From Artemia franciscana (lineage: Eukaryota > Arthropoda > Branchiopoda > Anostraca > Artemiidae), in contig NC_088872.1 in assembly GCF_032884065.1 (NCBI RefSeq), positions 40,057,979 to 40,121,978 on the forward strand: a stretch of 64,000 nt of DNA. Reading direction: 5' to 3'. The notes under the pieces were generated by a model that searched no databases, was not told where the DNA came from, and saw only the letters and a program-made list of their open reading frames with translations. The first letter of the stretch is position 1; every line of letters begins with the position of its first letter. Position numbers and translations under genes: made by a program. Below, piece after piece: positions 32,401-40,996 of this stretch.

Positions 32401-35126
32401 CACTTCGTCATTTTTTTTTTACTAAAAAGGCGGAGGGGTGGGCTAAATGTTTTGGTAATCTGCACCACTGATTTGCTAGAAGCTGCGCAGCAAGAAATTG
32501 ATTTTGCTCCTATGTATTTTTATTTATTACTAGGGTTCTCCATGAAATTCTGCATTTAATTTTTGTTGTTGTTAGTAACTTCGTAACTAAAAATTTTCTT
32601 AGTATTTGCTATTCTGTCAGTGGAAACTGTAATCATCAGCATTTGTTCACTGTTTTAATTCGTTGAAATTAAAATATGTCTTAGCATATTAGAGAAAGTT
32701 TAGTGTGTCATTGATTTCCTGAAATAGTCAGGGGTAACTTAATTAAAATATATCTTAATATGTAAAAGAAAATTTAGTGGTTTAAAGATTCTTCCCATGC
32801 AGGCATTTGACTTTTAGAAGATGATAAAAACAGTCATCTTTCTAATCCTTTTATAAAAGAAAAGTCCCCCCTCCTCCTAAAAAAAAGAGGATTTAAAAAA
32901 ATGAGGAATATTGCATCCTCAAATTTAGCGTGTCTGAGTACCTCAGAAAGGAATTTCCTGCCTTTGTCTGTAAGAATGCGATTTTTTTTATTTTGTTATG
33001 AAGCTAGTCAAGGATATGTCACTTTCCTTTCCTTTTCTTTTTATTTTCTTTCCTCTTAGTCTGATTTTGTCGAACTGGTGTTTCTTGAAATTATTTTGTT
33101 CAAACATGAATTTGGGTTCTAGCTCTCTTTTCAATAGAAAATTGGTGATGGCACGAAAAAAACATTTTTTTGCTAAATTTGTGTCCCTAAGACCAATTTC
33201 TGTGCCAAATAAGGCGAAAATGCTACCAGGTAAAAGGTTGCTAAAAATCGAGTACCGAGGGAAACATTTCTGATATAGCCAGTGATTTTAAAACTACTAA
33301 AATGCCTAGTATAAAATTTCCACAAACTTTGAAGAGATACTGCCGTGCGATGAAAAATTTTGTCCGAGAAGACATTTTCAGTCCATGTAAAGTAACTGGT
33401 TCTTTTACGGTAATTTAAAGTTTCATTGGAAGGGTTTAATTTATATTAGGTATATCCTTAGATATATCTAAGGACTATCAGGCCCAAATTTCGTAACTTT
33501 TTGTAAGAGGTCCGCATATTTAGCTGTAAGGATGTGGCAATCTTGTCCCCTAACCTTCCTTAACCTAAAGCTATATGGTATTAGTCTCATAAAGTACATA
33601 ATCTCAGAAAGTTTATTATAGGTCAATCAGTGCGATTTGTGTCTGCGTGTTAGTCTTGTCGCTTTGATACAAGATGGCACATGAAGAGATTCCTTTAACG
33701 GAGATAAATGGAAGGTCTTCGTAAAAAAAACAGTCACATATACCGTATTAATGTGTTCTCTTTAAAGGATTAGTTAATCTTGTGTGCTGCTACAGCCTTC
33801 GGTTTAAGTTCTATTCTTGATAATCTGGGGTGGTAATCTGGTATAAGTCTTTTGTGTCCAAGCGTAAAGCGGCTAGTCATATTCGGTGGCAATGGGTACT
33901 TCCCATTTTCTATACATGCTTGGATAGATGGCAGAATTGGATGAGAGAAGGCTTTTGGAACAAAAAAATATTCTCAGTTTTTATGAGCAGGATCTTATTA
34001 AGGTAGTTGTTCCAAGACGGATTAGTTGCAAATTGAAATCAGGAAGGGTGATATTCCTCAAGACTCTCTTAATGGCTCCAAACTTGAGGATGAGGCCAAA
34101 ATGACTGTGAGGAACATTCGACCAGGTGCTAAGTAACTCCTTTTGAGTTAACGCATTAAAATTGAGTGTTCGAGCTTTAGAAATTTTTTAATGTCCTTGA
34201 GATACTTTTGAAAGGATCCTCATAAACTTGATTTTATTCGACCCTATTAAAGTCTTACTTCAGTAGTTTGTTATATTAATGTTTTTACTTTCTATGTTTT
34301 TATATGGGCTTTTGAAATTATTAGAACTTCCGATCGAATAGGAAGCTCAGAACTCCTGTGCTCTCCGAACTAAGCAGTTTTCTTCAACATGCTCGAAGTG
34401 CATTTGATGTTAACTTGTAGGTCATAAGTTCCGTTGTCATATAAGATTTTAACATTGTTACTACATTCGATGAAGATAAAGCATAAACTTACTAGTTGTA
34501 TGTAAAAAGATGGCGTGAAATGAAACTGTGTTAAAAATATTAAAGTCCGGTAAACTACTAAGTAATATGTAAACACAACATGTTACGTTGTTTCATTTTG
34601 TTTTTGTTTTTTTGTAACAAGCGCACTGTTTGCGTTAGGAAAGCTTGTGATGCACTTTTAAGGTCGAATTAAAAAAGCCTATACCAAATGGATTAGCTTA
34701 ACATTTATCCTTGTTTATGCACTGTTGGCTGTAGCTCCCAAGATTTGCAAGTTACATTTTTGAAGGCTATGAGTCTTATGTATACTATGAGCATCTAACG
34801 TCAATTTTTCAAACATTGGGTTACGTTTCATGAATAAAATATGTTGAATGAGGGAGGTAAGTATAGAGGGTCCATCAGTCTTTTGTGTAACCATCATTAA
34901 CATCTCCTTGATCGTACTTCTAAACCTTCTCTGTTTCATTTGCTTACTTTTTTCCAGTGAAGTGACTAAAAATGCACCTCTCCCCAATATGTATGGCTAT
35001 GTACTATTTATTAAGCTTGTTCTATTTTAGGTTTATCACCCGTTAATTGACATCTACTTTGAAAATTATGATGGTGCTCAGTATATCCCGCGACCTTGGC
35101 TCCGAGAACTCTATCCCTTAGATTGA
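11482..35126 (+). CDS. YccV-like (hemimethylated-DNA-binding type) domain protein, 4 exons
   Basis: Joining 11482-11689, 16865-17073, 32010-32162 and 35031-35126 gives 666 bases with phases 1, 0 and 0 at the joins, no internal stop, and 221 residues. All introns are GT-AG (donors AAAG/GTTAGT, CAAG/GTTGGT, AAA/GTAAGT). Residues 8-27 are hydrophobic (signal anchor or signal peptide). The second half reads [20 protein letters not shown], then [34 protein letters not shown] and ELYPLD. That is the YccV/HspQ-like domain as found at the C-terminus of FBXO21, with the conserved R-H-K-x-x-Y-x-G-V-I-x-G-W-D and HP-Y-F-x-x-F-x-G-x-x-Y-I-P blocks. In bacteria HspQ binds DnaA or Clp partners; the animal role is not established. 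There is no F-box, so this is not FBXO21 itself. Introns are 5.2, 14.9 and 2.9 kb. Confidence 0.8.
11871..12292. mobile_element. Small foldback MITE (family A), copy 1
   Basis: The left end taaggtttatattaa...ggtagctaagaaataaacttacc is mirrored by the right end ggtaagtttatttcttagctacc...ttaatataaacctta, with about 100-bp arms. The core also repeats the motif (aaatttggattca, catttctgacacaaatgaatg) in direct orientation. A G-run lies at about 12028-12038. No coding capacity. It sits in intron 1. Confidence 0.75.
12293..13228. other. Intron 1 sequence, nothing recognised
   Basis: AT-rich, without useful open frames or recognisable repeats. Confidence 0.4.
13229..13588. mobile_element. Small foldback MITE (family A), copy 2, diverged
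   Basis: Shares with copy 1 the arm motif gatagctaagaaatagac...tttaga and the mirrored tctaaagatatgtctacttcttaaccatctc, and the internal tgatgcaaatgaatg. It is older or more diverged than the copy at 11871. Confidence 0.6.
13640..13795 (+). repeat. Foldback repeat family 1, single diverged arm
   Basis: Same order of motifs as at 18385-18520: gatagaggtaggtacttcaaaatac, then gacccatttctgagagtttcatt, then ccaagatagacaaaagac and ctagaatt. Only one arm is recognisable. Confidence 0.65.
13796..14879. other. Intron 1 sequence, nothing recognised
   Basis: AT-rich and non-coding; no repeat family I can name. Confidence 0.4.
14880..16080 (-). pseudogene. Non-LTR reverse transcriptase fragment (RTE/L1-like), minus strand
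   Basis: Reading leftward: 16057-15872 encodes a linker-like stretch with [19 protein letters not shown], as seen between endonuclease and RT in such elements. 15200-15006 encodes [25 protein letters not shown] and then [15 protein letters not shown], the RT box 3-4 region (usual form: GVKQGCVLSPFLF). A 42-base T run at 14964-15005 interrupts it. Frames are broken throughout. It lies in intron 1 of the YccV-domain gene, opposite to its direction. Confidence 0.7.
14964..15005. repeat. Poly-T tract
   Basis: 42 consecutive T inside the reverse transcriptase fragment. It could be the tail of a retroposed sequence on the minus strand or slippage growth. Confidence 0.9.
16081..16864. other. Intron 1 end, two unassigned short open frames
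   Basis: Plus-strand frames at 16209-16454 (81 codons) and 16501-16701 (66 codons) share no motif I recognise. The DNA here is less AT-rich than around it, suggesting a repeat inserted at about 16330-16700, but I cannot name the family. Confidence 0.3.
16865..17073 (+). CDS. YccV-domain gene, exon 2
   Basis: The acceptor is tttaaatttag. The exon enters in phase 1 ([13 protein letters not shown]...) and leaves in phase 0 at GWDLNAK/GTTGGT. It carries the first half of the YccV-like domain, including [10 protein letters not shown] and GVVTGWD. Confidence 0.8.
17387..17468. repeat. (TA)n microsatellite
   Basis: About 41 uninterrupted TA dinucleotides in intron 2. Confidence 0.95.
17857..17998 (-). 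mobile_element. Truncated mariner transposon end
   Basis: Begins at a TA with cgaggtgtattagaaaagtaatgag, a typical mariner inverted terminal repeat. On the minus strand the next bases encode [17 protein letters not shown], the usual C-terminus of mariner transposase (G-x-Y-F-E-G-D-x-I). Similarity ends at about 17998, where foldback family 1 begins, so the rest is missing. Confidence 0.8.
17999..18640 (+). repeat. Foldback repeat family 1, copy 2
   Basis: Reverse-complement match to the copy split by the hAT element at 3290-3503 and 10478-10840. Its short arms are 18006-18042 (cacctctactccttctccctctagaggaccctg) and 18375-18410 mirrored. Between 18045 and 18110 the motif gcctacattt is repeated four times, which the other copy lacks. 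This intact copy shows what the other looked like before the hAT landed. Confidence 0.75.
18641..20720. repeat. Repeat-rich intron DNA with internal duplications
   Basis: No intact gene. It holds two ~225-bp direct copies (19055-19279 and 19280-19470, with gggactaaattgactttgcagccagttgaac in each) and two ~170-bp related stretches (19530-19690 and 19695-19790, both with acaagtcccctacatgtct). A 29-bp inverted pair lies at 18892-18920 and 20638-20666. A plus-strand frame near 18750-18935 is rich in R, E and Q ([16 protein letters not shown]), which resembles Arg/Glu-rich N-termini of arthropod Helitron proteins; that likeness is weak. Confidence 0.5.
20780..21500 (+). repeat. Decayed tandem repeat, ~120-bp period
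   Basis: A motif of the form CAACATxxxCTAAAAGTTTCAxC..TAATAC.CTTAG..TTTTTGGAGAxCCAGGA recurs at about 20788, 21085, 21203, 21332 and 21445. Spacing is close to 120 bp in the last four. Copies are strongly diverged. Confidence 0.55.
21560..21830 (+). repeat. Dispersed repeat family 2, fragment (inverted relative to 27935)
   Basis: The stretch with acaaaatggctatctccaaatttggatccgatgcatttgg, then ccctccaatcactttcgactc and agaactttcaacttgcaatcg, is the reverse complement of 27935-28095. A run of 10 G sits inside it. Confidence 0.6.
21831..22714. other. Intron 2 sequence, nothing recognised
   Basis: Non-coding. A G run of about 10 lies at 21957-21967; no family assigned. Confidence 0.35.
22715..23200 (+). 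repeat. Dispersed repeat family 2, copy
   Basis: Runs parallel to 59985-60440: gagcctgagaaaattYgcctg, gatgaaaatcacRcYatcaRattca, aagatcacg, gtgattttatcaaaccagtggacct and then agttctagtgcc. Both copies have the same orientation. Confidence 0.65.
23201..25237. other. Intron 2 sequence downstream of the chitin-binding gene
   Basis: No coding frame with recognisable motifs. It contains a C run at 24979-24991. The 3' end of the nested minus-strand gene must lie in its right part; a clear AATAAA for it was not found. Confidence 0.4.
25238..25903 (-). CDS. Obstructor/CPAP3-like secreted chitin-binding protein
   Basis: 221 residues from [16 protein letters not shown] signal peptide covers about residues 1-20. 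Three type-2 chitin-binding (peritrophin-A) domains follow, each with six Cys: 23-75, 90-142 and 152-214, with aromatic positions such as C-D-K-Y-I-K-C, C-D-E-Y-L-Y-C and C-R-Y-Y-F-K-C. The third has [10 protein letters not shown] and ends GCENYYKDV, close to the RHPHPxDC...GCEDYY ending of insect obstructor (CPAP3) proteins. Such proteins are secreted by epidermis or trachea and organise chitin in the procuticle. Length matches the family (roughly 220-250). The second in-frame ATG (25900) would serve equally well. It is intronless, whereas insect relatives usually have an intron after the signal peptide, and it lies inside intron 2 of the YccV-domain gene on the opposite strand. Confidence 0.92.
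   Translation of the reverse strand: MMLKLLTILLACVVAIVKTAVPCEPSKFPYKVADSSQCDKYIKCHNQQATEELCEDGYVFEESIQNCDLPFKVDCTSRPTLQPPRAVGNCSRLNGIFPSNKCDEYLYCQNGEEKNIKCDLGLVFDPKQGVCEFPDIARRPGCQSEDILNFRCPIKPEDEEYRFDDHERHPHPKDCRYYFKCMRNGMPRLGGCKTTEVYNPEIGVCDLAKNVKGCENYYKDV
25904..27934. other. Upstream of the chitin-binding gene, no gene recognised
   Basis: The proximal few hundred bases presumably hold its promoter; a possible initiator (TTCAGATT on the minus strand) lies about 30 bases before the ATG. Short frames at 26356-26777 show no motif I know. The rest is AT-rich intron. Confidence 0.35.
27935..28110 (-). repeat. Dispersed repeat family 2, fragment
   Basis: Mirror match to 21560-21740 (ggagggcaaccagccccctaatatgccgtttgccctc, then ggatccaaatttggagatagccattttgt). 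Confidence 0.6.
28180..29003 (+). other. Two unassigned open frames with an in-frame 81-bp duplication
   Basis: Frame 28207-28413 encodes 68 residues ([25 protein letters not shown]...) and frame 28698-29003 encodes 101 basic residues ([20 protein letters not shown]...[17 protein letters not shown]). Between them 28564-28640 is repeated at 28645-28721 with period 81, a multiple of three. I do not recognise either product. They may be remains of a mobile element or exons of an unknown gene; they lie in intron 2 and on the same strand as the host gene. Confidence 0.3.
28564..28721 (+). repeat. Tandem duplication, period 81 bp
   Basis: aacttagaaaaaatactg...gactttatcggtttaatgg occurs twice with only one clear base difference (ctacagcagcc against ctaaagcagcc), so it is recent. 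Confidence 0.9.
29270..31912. mobile_element. Long foldback element, 2.6 kb, with ~0.95 kb inverted arms
   Basis: The left arm, 29270 to about 30240, starts ctataatgcgcttgtaacggta. The right arm, about 30950 to 31912, is its mirror and ends taccgttacaggcgcgctatag in equivalent form. Each end is bordered by TA (29268-29269 and 31913-31914), which fits a TA target duplication. Arms carry several copies of a ~31-bp unit with gtaatagggtttgtttactttYgRttgtt. The arms remain alignable to attagatgcacctgcatgct and tttgaatg. The centre holds two ~230-bp direct copies (about 30340-30560 and 30590-30770). No transposase frame is visible, so it is non-autonomous. Confidence 0.8.
30340..30775 (-). repeat. 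Direct duplication in the centre of the foldback
   Basis: Both halves contain taatgaaaat...tatgcattcc(t/c)ggttgacaa(g/a)cgca and aacccacattaag-like motifs. The C run at 30553-30562 separates them. Confidence 0.7.
31915..32009. other. End of intron 2
   Basis: Short unique stretch between the foldback and exon 3, containing the polypyrimidine tract of the acceptor. Confidence 0.5.
32010..32162 (+). CDS. YccV-domain gene, exon 3
   Basis: Exactly 51 codons, phase 0 at both ends, between acceptor ttattttcag and donor GTAAGT. It encodes [15 protein letters not shown], then QPHFVILVD and [10 protein letters not shown], the middle strands of the domain. Confidence 0.8.
32163..35030. other. Intron 3 of the YccV-domain gene
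   Basis: 2.87 kb. A GTTGTTGTTAATGTCAA-like stretch from the exon end recurs at about 32188-32212, just after the donor (gttgatattgttgttaatatcaa), a small duplication that includes exon bases. A stretch at 33640-34150 with short frames shows no motif I recognise. No transposon protein found. Confidence 0.45.
35031..35126 (+). CDS. YccV-domain gene, exon 4 (terminal)
   Basis: After acceptor ttctattttag, 31 codons and TGA in phase 0: [15 protein letters not shown], then [16 protein letters not shown]. This is the classic end of a YccV-like domain. Confidence 0.85.
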   Translation, partial: VYHPLIDIYFENYDGAQYIPRPWLRELYPLD

Positions 35127-37288
35127 ATTTTATGAGTTATGATTGTTCTGTACAAAAAGGTTTTGAAAAGATTAAGGGATCATAGTCGACGTTTGAAATG
35201 CTGTGATAATTCTTGTTTTTTAATTAAAGGTCATGGAAAATGAGACACGATGATTTTTACTGTCAAAACTGAGCCATATATTAGGCAACTTCAAATATTT
35301 TAGGTTTTAAAATAAACAACAGACTCGACTAATTTATTGTTTATGATAAGATTTTATGTAACAGATAGTTTATGTTTTGGACTGTTATTTGATGAAGTTT
35401 CTAGTTAAGCTTTGCACTACTACCCCACTGGAAAATTCTTCTTAGTAATGGTAGTATCAGGACCACCTGAACTTTTGGTTAAAAATGCAAATATTCAAAG
35501 AGTTTTACTGGTAGGGGGACTTTGATGCTGGCATCCCTTCGGATCCTTCCTTCTTCTCAAAATAGCCCTACTCCTGCGATTTTTCCTGCATGTTTTTCAT
35601 TGCTGACGCACTTATATTCTCTCCTCGATAATGAGTCTCCTTGCCAAGCTAACTTCTGCGTAATCGCCAACTTAAGCATCATATCTATGAACTTACGAGA
35701 TAGGTTGGTTAAATTTCATTGGGTCGTTGATAATGTAAAAATAGGAGCGATGCACCAATGTAGTTACAATGTAGATTTTTTTGGCAATCTTTTAAGTTAG
35801 TGTTTAGAATAAATATAAATAATCTCTAATTGTTGACATGTTGTGTAAATTTTAATCAACTTCTTATCATTGATTGCTTTTCGAAAATCGGCCGATCTTT
35901 AATTACTGAAAGCCAGTAACCAACAATGAGTTACCAATTCAATTCATTATTATTCACTAATTCTGAATATTGTAATATCTACTTAAAATGTAAACTTCTA
36001 CGGTTTTCTTAACGTGAATTCTAATTTTAAAAATAACCTTGTTAATGTTACAACTTATAATTTGTAAAAAAAAAAATTAGTATACCATAATCAGCTTGAA
36101 AACTTTTTAATGGCCCGAATATCTAAAAATGGAATGTATTTCACAACATAACTTTTAAAACAAACTCAAATAAATAGAGAAGGATTCATGTTGTAGGTAA
36201 GCTCTTCCGTCTGACATCTGGAACAAAAGAAATTTTTTTAGCATGTATTTACCGTAGATTTAAAAGCCAAGTTTACTTCCTCTGTTTCGTAAATTTGAAA
36301 ACAGGTATACAAGAGAACAAACGAATCTTTCATCGTTATTCATCCTTTTTTTGAAAAACAATTTTCGATCAATTATGCTTTTTTTGTAAATTTCCGACAA
36401 AAATAAATAGATATATAGGGCTGGGTGTTAAAGTGGACTGAAACCGGAAAATTAATTTTAAAATTTACGTGGATTCCTAATATCCCAATGGGAAGTCATT
36501 GAAATTGAAGCATTTATTTTTGCTAAAAGTTTTGTGAGACCAGTAGACAACTGTGATACCGACTTGTATCGGAAATTATTATAATATTCTGGCTAATAGC
36601 CGAGAGATAAAATAGACTAAAGTTAAGTCGAGGTTTCGAATAAATGAAGTCAGACATTTTTAAAAAAATCCTGTAATCACAGGAATGCCGCGGCTTCTTC
36701 TGTATAATATATACACTAATCGATTGATTACAAAATTATCTATGTTGACTGGGAAAAATGTTTAAATTGATTTGGAATCCGTGGACATCATAAATAACAC
36801 AAAATTTCTCATAACATAGTGACACAAATAATATGGAAGGGAAAGGCTTATTTTTAAAAACAGTCGTAAATCAATGGCTAATTTACAAATCATGTTCTTA
36901 TGCACTATTATATAATGATGTAAAAACGCCGTTCTTTACATTACATGCTCAGTCTTTGCCTTGCATGTTTTACGCTAGGTGATGTTCTATTCGCCTAATA
37001 ATACAACGTTTTACATTTGACGATAGATGCTGCTGCTGAACGCTAAACCTGAAATTTATTTTAAAAGTTGGAAATTGCTAAAGATAACAAATAGAATAAA
37101 GTTAGAACAAGCCATTGCATTGTACAGGATATTGCATACAACCTTAAAAAACTGTTTTAAATACCGAAAGTTTATATTAAGCTACTGACTTTATAGTCTA
37201 TAAAATAAATCACTCTCAGTCTGTCTGTTTCTCTCTCGCTTTCATTCTTTCTCCTCCCTCTTTTCTTTAATATTTGTTTTACTACTTT
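35127..37288. other. Between the two convergent genes
   Basis: 3' flanks of the plus-strand YccV gene and the minus-strand large gene. A 92-codon plus frame at 35522-35800 has no recognisable motif. Otherwise nothing seen. Confidence 0.4.
35311..35316 (+). promoter_or_regulatory. Candidate polyadenylation signal of the YccV-domain gene
   Basis: AATAAA about 185 bases after the stop codon. Confidence 0.5.
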
Positions 37289-37294
37289 TTTATT
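37289..37294 (-). promoter_or_regulatory. Candidate polyadenylation signal of the large minus-strand gene
   Basis: tttatt on plus is AATAAA on minus, about 320 bases past the stop at 37614. The (GA)n tract would lie in the 3' untranslated region. Confidence 0.45.
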
Positions 37295-37350
37295 TCATTA
37301 CCACATTTTACTCCATCTGTAAAATAGGGCTTTTTCTGTTTGTCTGTCTG

Positions 37351-37528
<178 letters not shown>

Positions 37529-37613
37529 CCTCCCTCTCTTTTTCTCTGTTTTTTTCTTTTCTTACCTCTTTTTTACACTTTGTGTTCATATTAACATGAG
37601 ACGATCTACCTGG

Positions 37614-40600
37614 TTAAATGATATCACTTGCTTCCTGTTTCTCACTGCCTTGTCTTGGTCGAATTCTATGATGCCCGATTCTTTTCTTATTGGTATTTTC
37701 TTCAGAATTCCAGCTATTGATAATTTTTCTGTCATCTTGAGTTGCTAATCCGTAATTATACATATCTACTTTCAGATTGCTCGGCTGATGCAAATCATCC
37801 TTATATATTAAATATACTCCTTGTCCGTTTTTTGGATTGTCAGTAACATTGGCGCTAGTGTAGCCACCTGTATTTTGTATCAAATCTTCGTTAGACGCAT
37901 TTATTTCAGTTTTCTTTGGAATATTTCCTTCATTGTCATCATTTACTGTAATATTATTTACACTTTTTTCTTTTTCTTTGTGAGAAGCCTTGGTATCGTC
38001 GCGCCTATATTTATAAATCTGATTTTCCTGGCTGTTATGAAAGCTTGGTGTGTTTAGAAAGCTCCAATCCGAATCAGAGAATCCTTTTGATACCATCCTT
38101 GAAATAAAATCCCGAGGGTCATTCCAATCCTCAAAATCTGTTCTTGGAAGCTGAAAAGTTTCTGACACTGTATTTTGAATAAGATAATTAGTCGGTGTAT
38201 TGTAGGGAGTGTAATTTTCTGTTTGCTGTTCTTGTTTTCTTACATTTTCATTTCGATTTCTGTACTTTATTATCTTTACATACTTCTGTAAATTCTTTTT
38301 ATTGCTGTGTACTCGTTTTAGGCTTGCATTCTTTCTTTCGTTTTCCTTAGTTCTACCATCCAGCTTTGATTTTTCTTGTTTTTCTAACTCCAAACCTGTT
38401 TCTTCATTGGAGGTGGAATTTGGAAGCGTATCTGCATTTACACCGTCTTTGTTGGTTACTTTTTTTTGTTTTGCTTTAGCTTGTTCTGTTTCTTCTGTGC
38501 TTTCCTTCACATTTTCAAATATTATGCCATTCGTATTTGACGAATTTGTAAAATCGACGTTTATTATATCAAGTTGTAAGGGGTTTTGATCTATATTTTC
38601 TGTGATGGTTTCATCTTCTTCATCAAACGGACCGCGTATCAAGTGACGGATGATGGAAGAGTTAATAGCTGATTTAATGTTGTCGGAAGAAGCTTCATCC
38701 TCAGCTGGCATAGTAGCCTCTATTACTTTACCAGGTCCTTCCTCAATACTATCTAATTGATTGTCGTCTTCTGAAGTCTTAACGTCACTCTGGCCATCCT
38801 TGACTTTGGTGAAAACTTTGCGTTGCTGCTTAAAAGGTATTTCAGTGTTTGGCAATTTTTCCTCCCTTTTTGATTTGTCTGTATTATTATCCGGATTTGT
38901 TTCTGGGATCTCTAAGTTGTCGTCAGGATTTATAATTTGTTGTCGGCTAATATTTCCAGTTTCTTTAAATTGTTCATTCTGTGATGGTACCTCCAGTGTA
39001 AGCCTTCGTACTTCTGTCCCTTTTTTATCAATTTTGTGATTAGTCATTCGTTGTAGTGGGAGTCCACGAAAATTGTGGATTCCATCACTATTTAGTAAAT
39101 AGTGGTTTATTCCTTGCGCTGATAGATGTTTGCCTTCATCTAATCTTTCTTCGTCTTCGTCCATTCTTTTTATCACATTTAAATTTTGTAGAGGTTCTGT
39201 TTTTGACTCTAAAGGAAATGTATTTAGCGATTGATCAGTTTCTGCTAGAAACTTTGGTTCGGAAAATACCTCACTTCTGTTTGAATTGGTGTTGTTCATT
39301 AAATAGCCTGGCACACTTGCTTTCAACTTTTCTATACCTCTAGATGACCGAAAAACTGGCCAAGAAATTAGTGACTGATATTTCTGGTCAAAAAACTGTT
39401 CCAGTGAATTAACTGAATCTTGAATTTCCTCTTTTATTTCAGGATTTTGATCATCATTGTTTGCAAAAAAGCCATTGTAAACATCATCTTCAAAGTTAAA
39501 TTCGTAATCATTATCTTCTGTATTTTGGTAATTGGTATTAGCTTCATTTGTTTCGGAAGATTTTTTTTCACTTTCAATAGGTTCTAGTTCTGTTGATTTT
39601 GACCCTATGATGCCGATTACATAGTCGGGTAGCTTAGCCCTGTTTAGTTGTGGGAAATTCTGCCCTGATTCCTGTTTAGGTGACTTCATAAACTCTTTAA
39701 AAGGGTCAGGTATCTGGTCTTGATTCTGCCTCAGCGACGGCCAGTTATCATTATAGGGAAATTCGCTTGCTGGCCTTTGCTGGTCTCTGCTCCAAACACT
39801 TTGTGTTTGGCCTGAATTGCCTAAATTAAAAGCTCCCTGGTGTTTTGTTGCCTGACTCTCATTAACTCTTAGAGACTGATTAGGTGGATTCTGGCTTGGT
39901 TGTGCTGGACTCGACTGTTGTGCAGCATTTTGCTTATTTTTCTGCTGGTCTGAGAACTGCGTCTGGCCCATGATAGATAATGGCGTTGATGCATTCTGCT
40001 TTACACTGAGAAGCTTTGACGGCTTGAAGGGATCGGTGATCTTTATAGTATTTCTGTTTCGCTGGTCATACTGACTCTGTTTTTGAATTATTGGTTGGTG
40101 AAAGCCGTTATTATGATTGAATTGTCGTTGGTCGTTTACTTTGTTTGCCCTTAATTGTGCCTGAGTGTTTAATGAACCTTCAACATAATCTCGAGTTTTC
40201 TGATTGTTTGCTATATTATTTGGTCTCTTTTGAGCTGGTGAATCTCTAGTCTGGTTTTGACTTTGTTGGTACCTTAGTCCACTTCCAGCGGAGTTGCCAC
40301 TTTGCTGATATGCAGCCATACCAGGTACTTGTGTTTTTTCGCGGGTTGGGCTATTTGCAGATACAGTGTTGGTGTTAACTTTACCTGAATTCTGATTTCC
40401 TATGTCTTTCCAGTCAATAGATCCATAGTGTGCCTTAAAATTACCTTGATTCATACTATAAGTGCTGATTCCAGGCTGTTCTTGTGTTTTTGGTAGTTCT
40501 TTAGAAAACCCAGGGTTTTGATTGTTCAAGTAGCTTCCGTTGATACTCGTGTTGGGTGCATTGTTCCTAAATTGTTGAGGATACTGATCAAACTCAAACG

Positions 40601-40996
40601 TGGCAAGGCCAGCTCCTATTATATCAGCTCCAGCATTAGCGAAAAAGTTATACATGTTATTTTGTAACTCAGGAGTATCATTGGAGGATAATAAGTTTTG
40701 CTGTGTGTCAGTCGAAGGCAACTGACTTGGCAATGCTGGAGGATTTGGTGGTGGTTGGCTTTGCGGCCCAACCACAGAAGGAGTTGAATCTAGTTCTACT
40801 GGTGCCAAATTTTGAATTGTATTGAGAATGTCTTTGGTTATATGTACAGAACCCTGGTCATTATTGGCCCAAGGAAATTTTGTATTTCCGGCGAATGATT
40901 GTTGGTGCTGCTCAGGAAACGCTTCAAGGCTATGCAAGGGAGGTGGTGCAACGGGGTTTGGAATCTGGGCTTCATATGTTGGTGGCGTTATGGAAC
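37614..40996 (-). CDS. Large gene, terminal exon (1126 codons)
   Basis: Begins after acceptor atgttttag with GT completing a Gly codon (SITPPTYEAQIPNPV...) and ends ...KQEASDII and TGA at 37614. An uninterrupted frame of this length in such AT-rich DNA is strong evidence for coding. Composition changes along it. The first ~400 residues are rich in Q, N, S and P (with QQSP, NQ and PPNP runs); about 430-520 is acidic (EDNDYEFNFEDDVYNGFF); about 700-850 is E/K/D-rich; a basic stretch follows (KRVHSNKKNLQKYVKIIKYRNRN); and the end is N/D/K-rich. Such disordered composition fits cuticle-associated, silk-like or matrix proteins, but also nuclear ones. No domain recognised. Confidence 0.85.
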
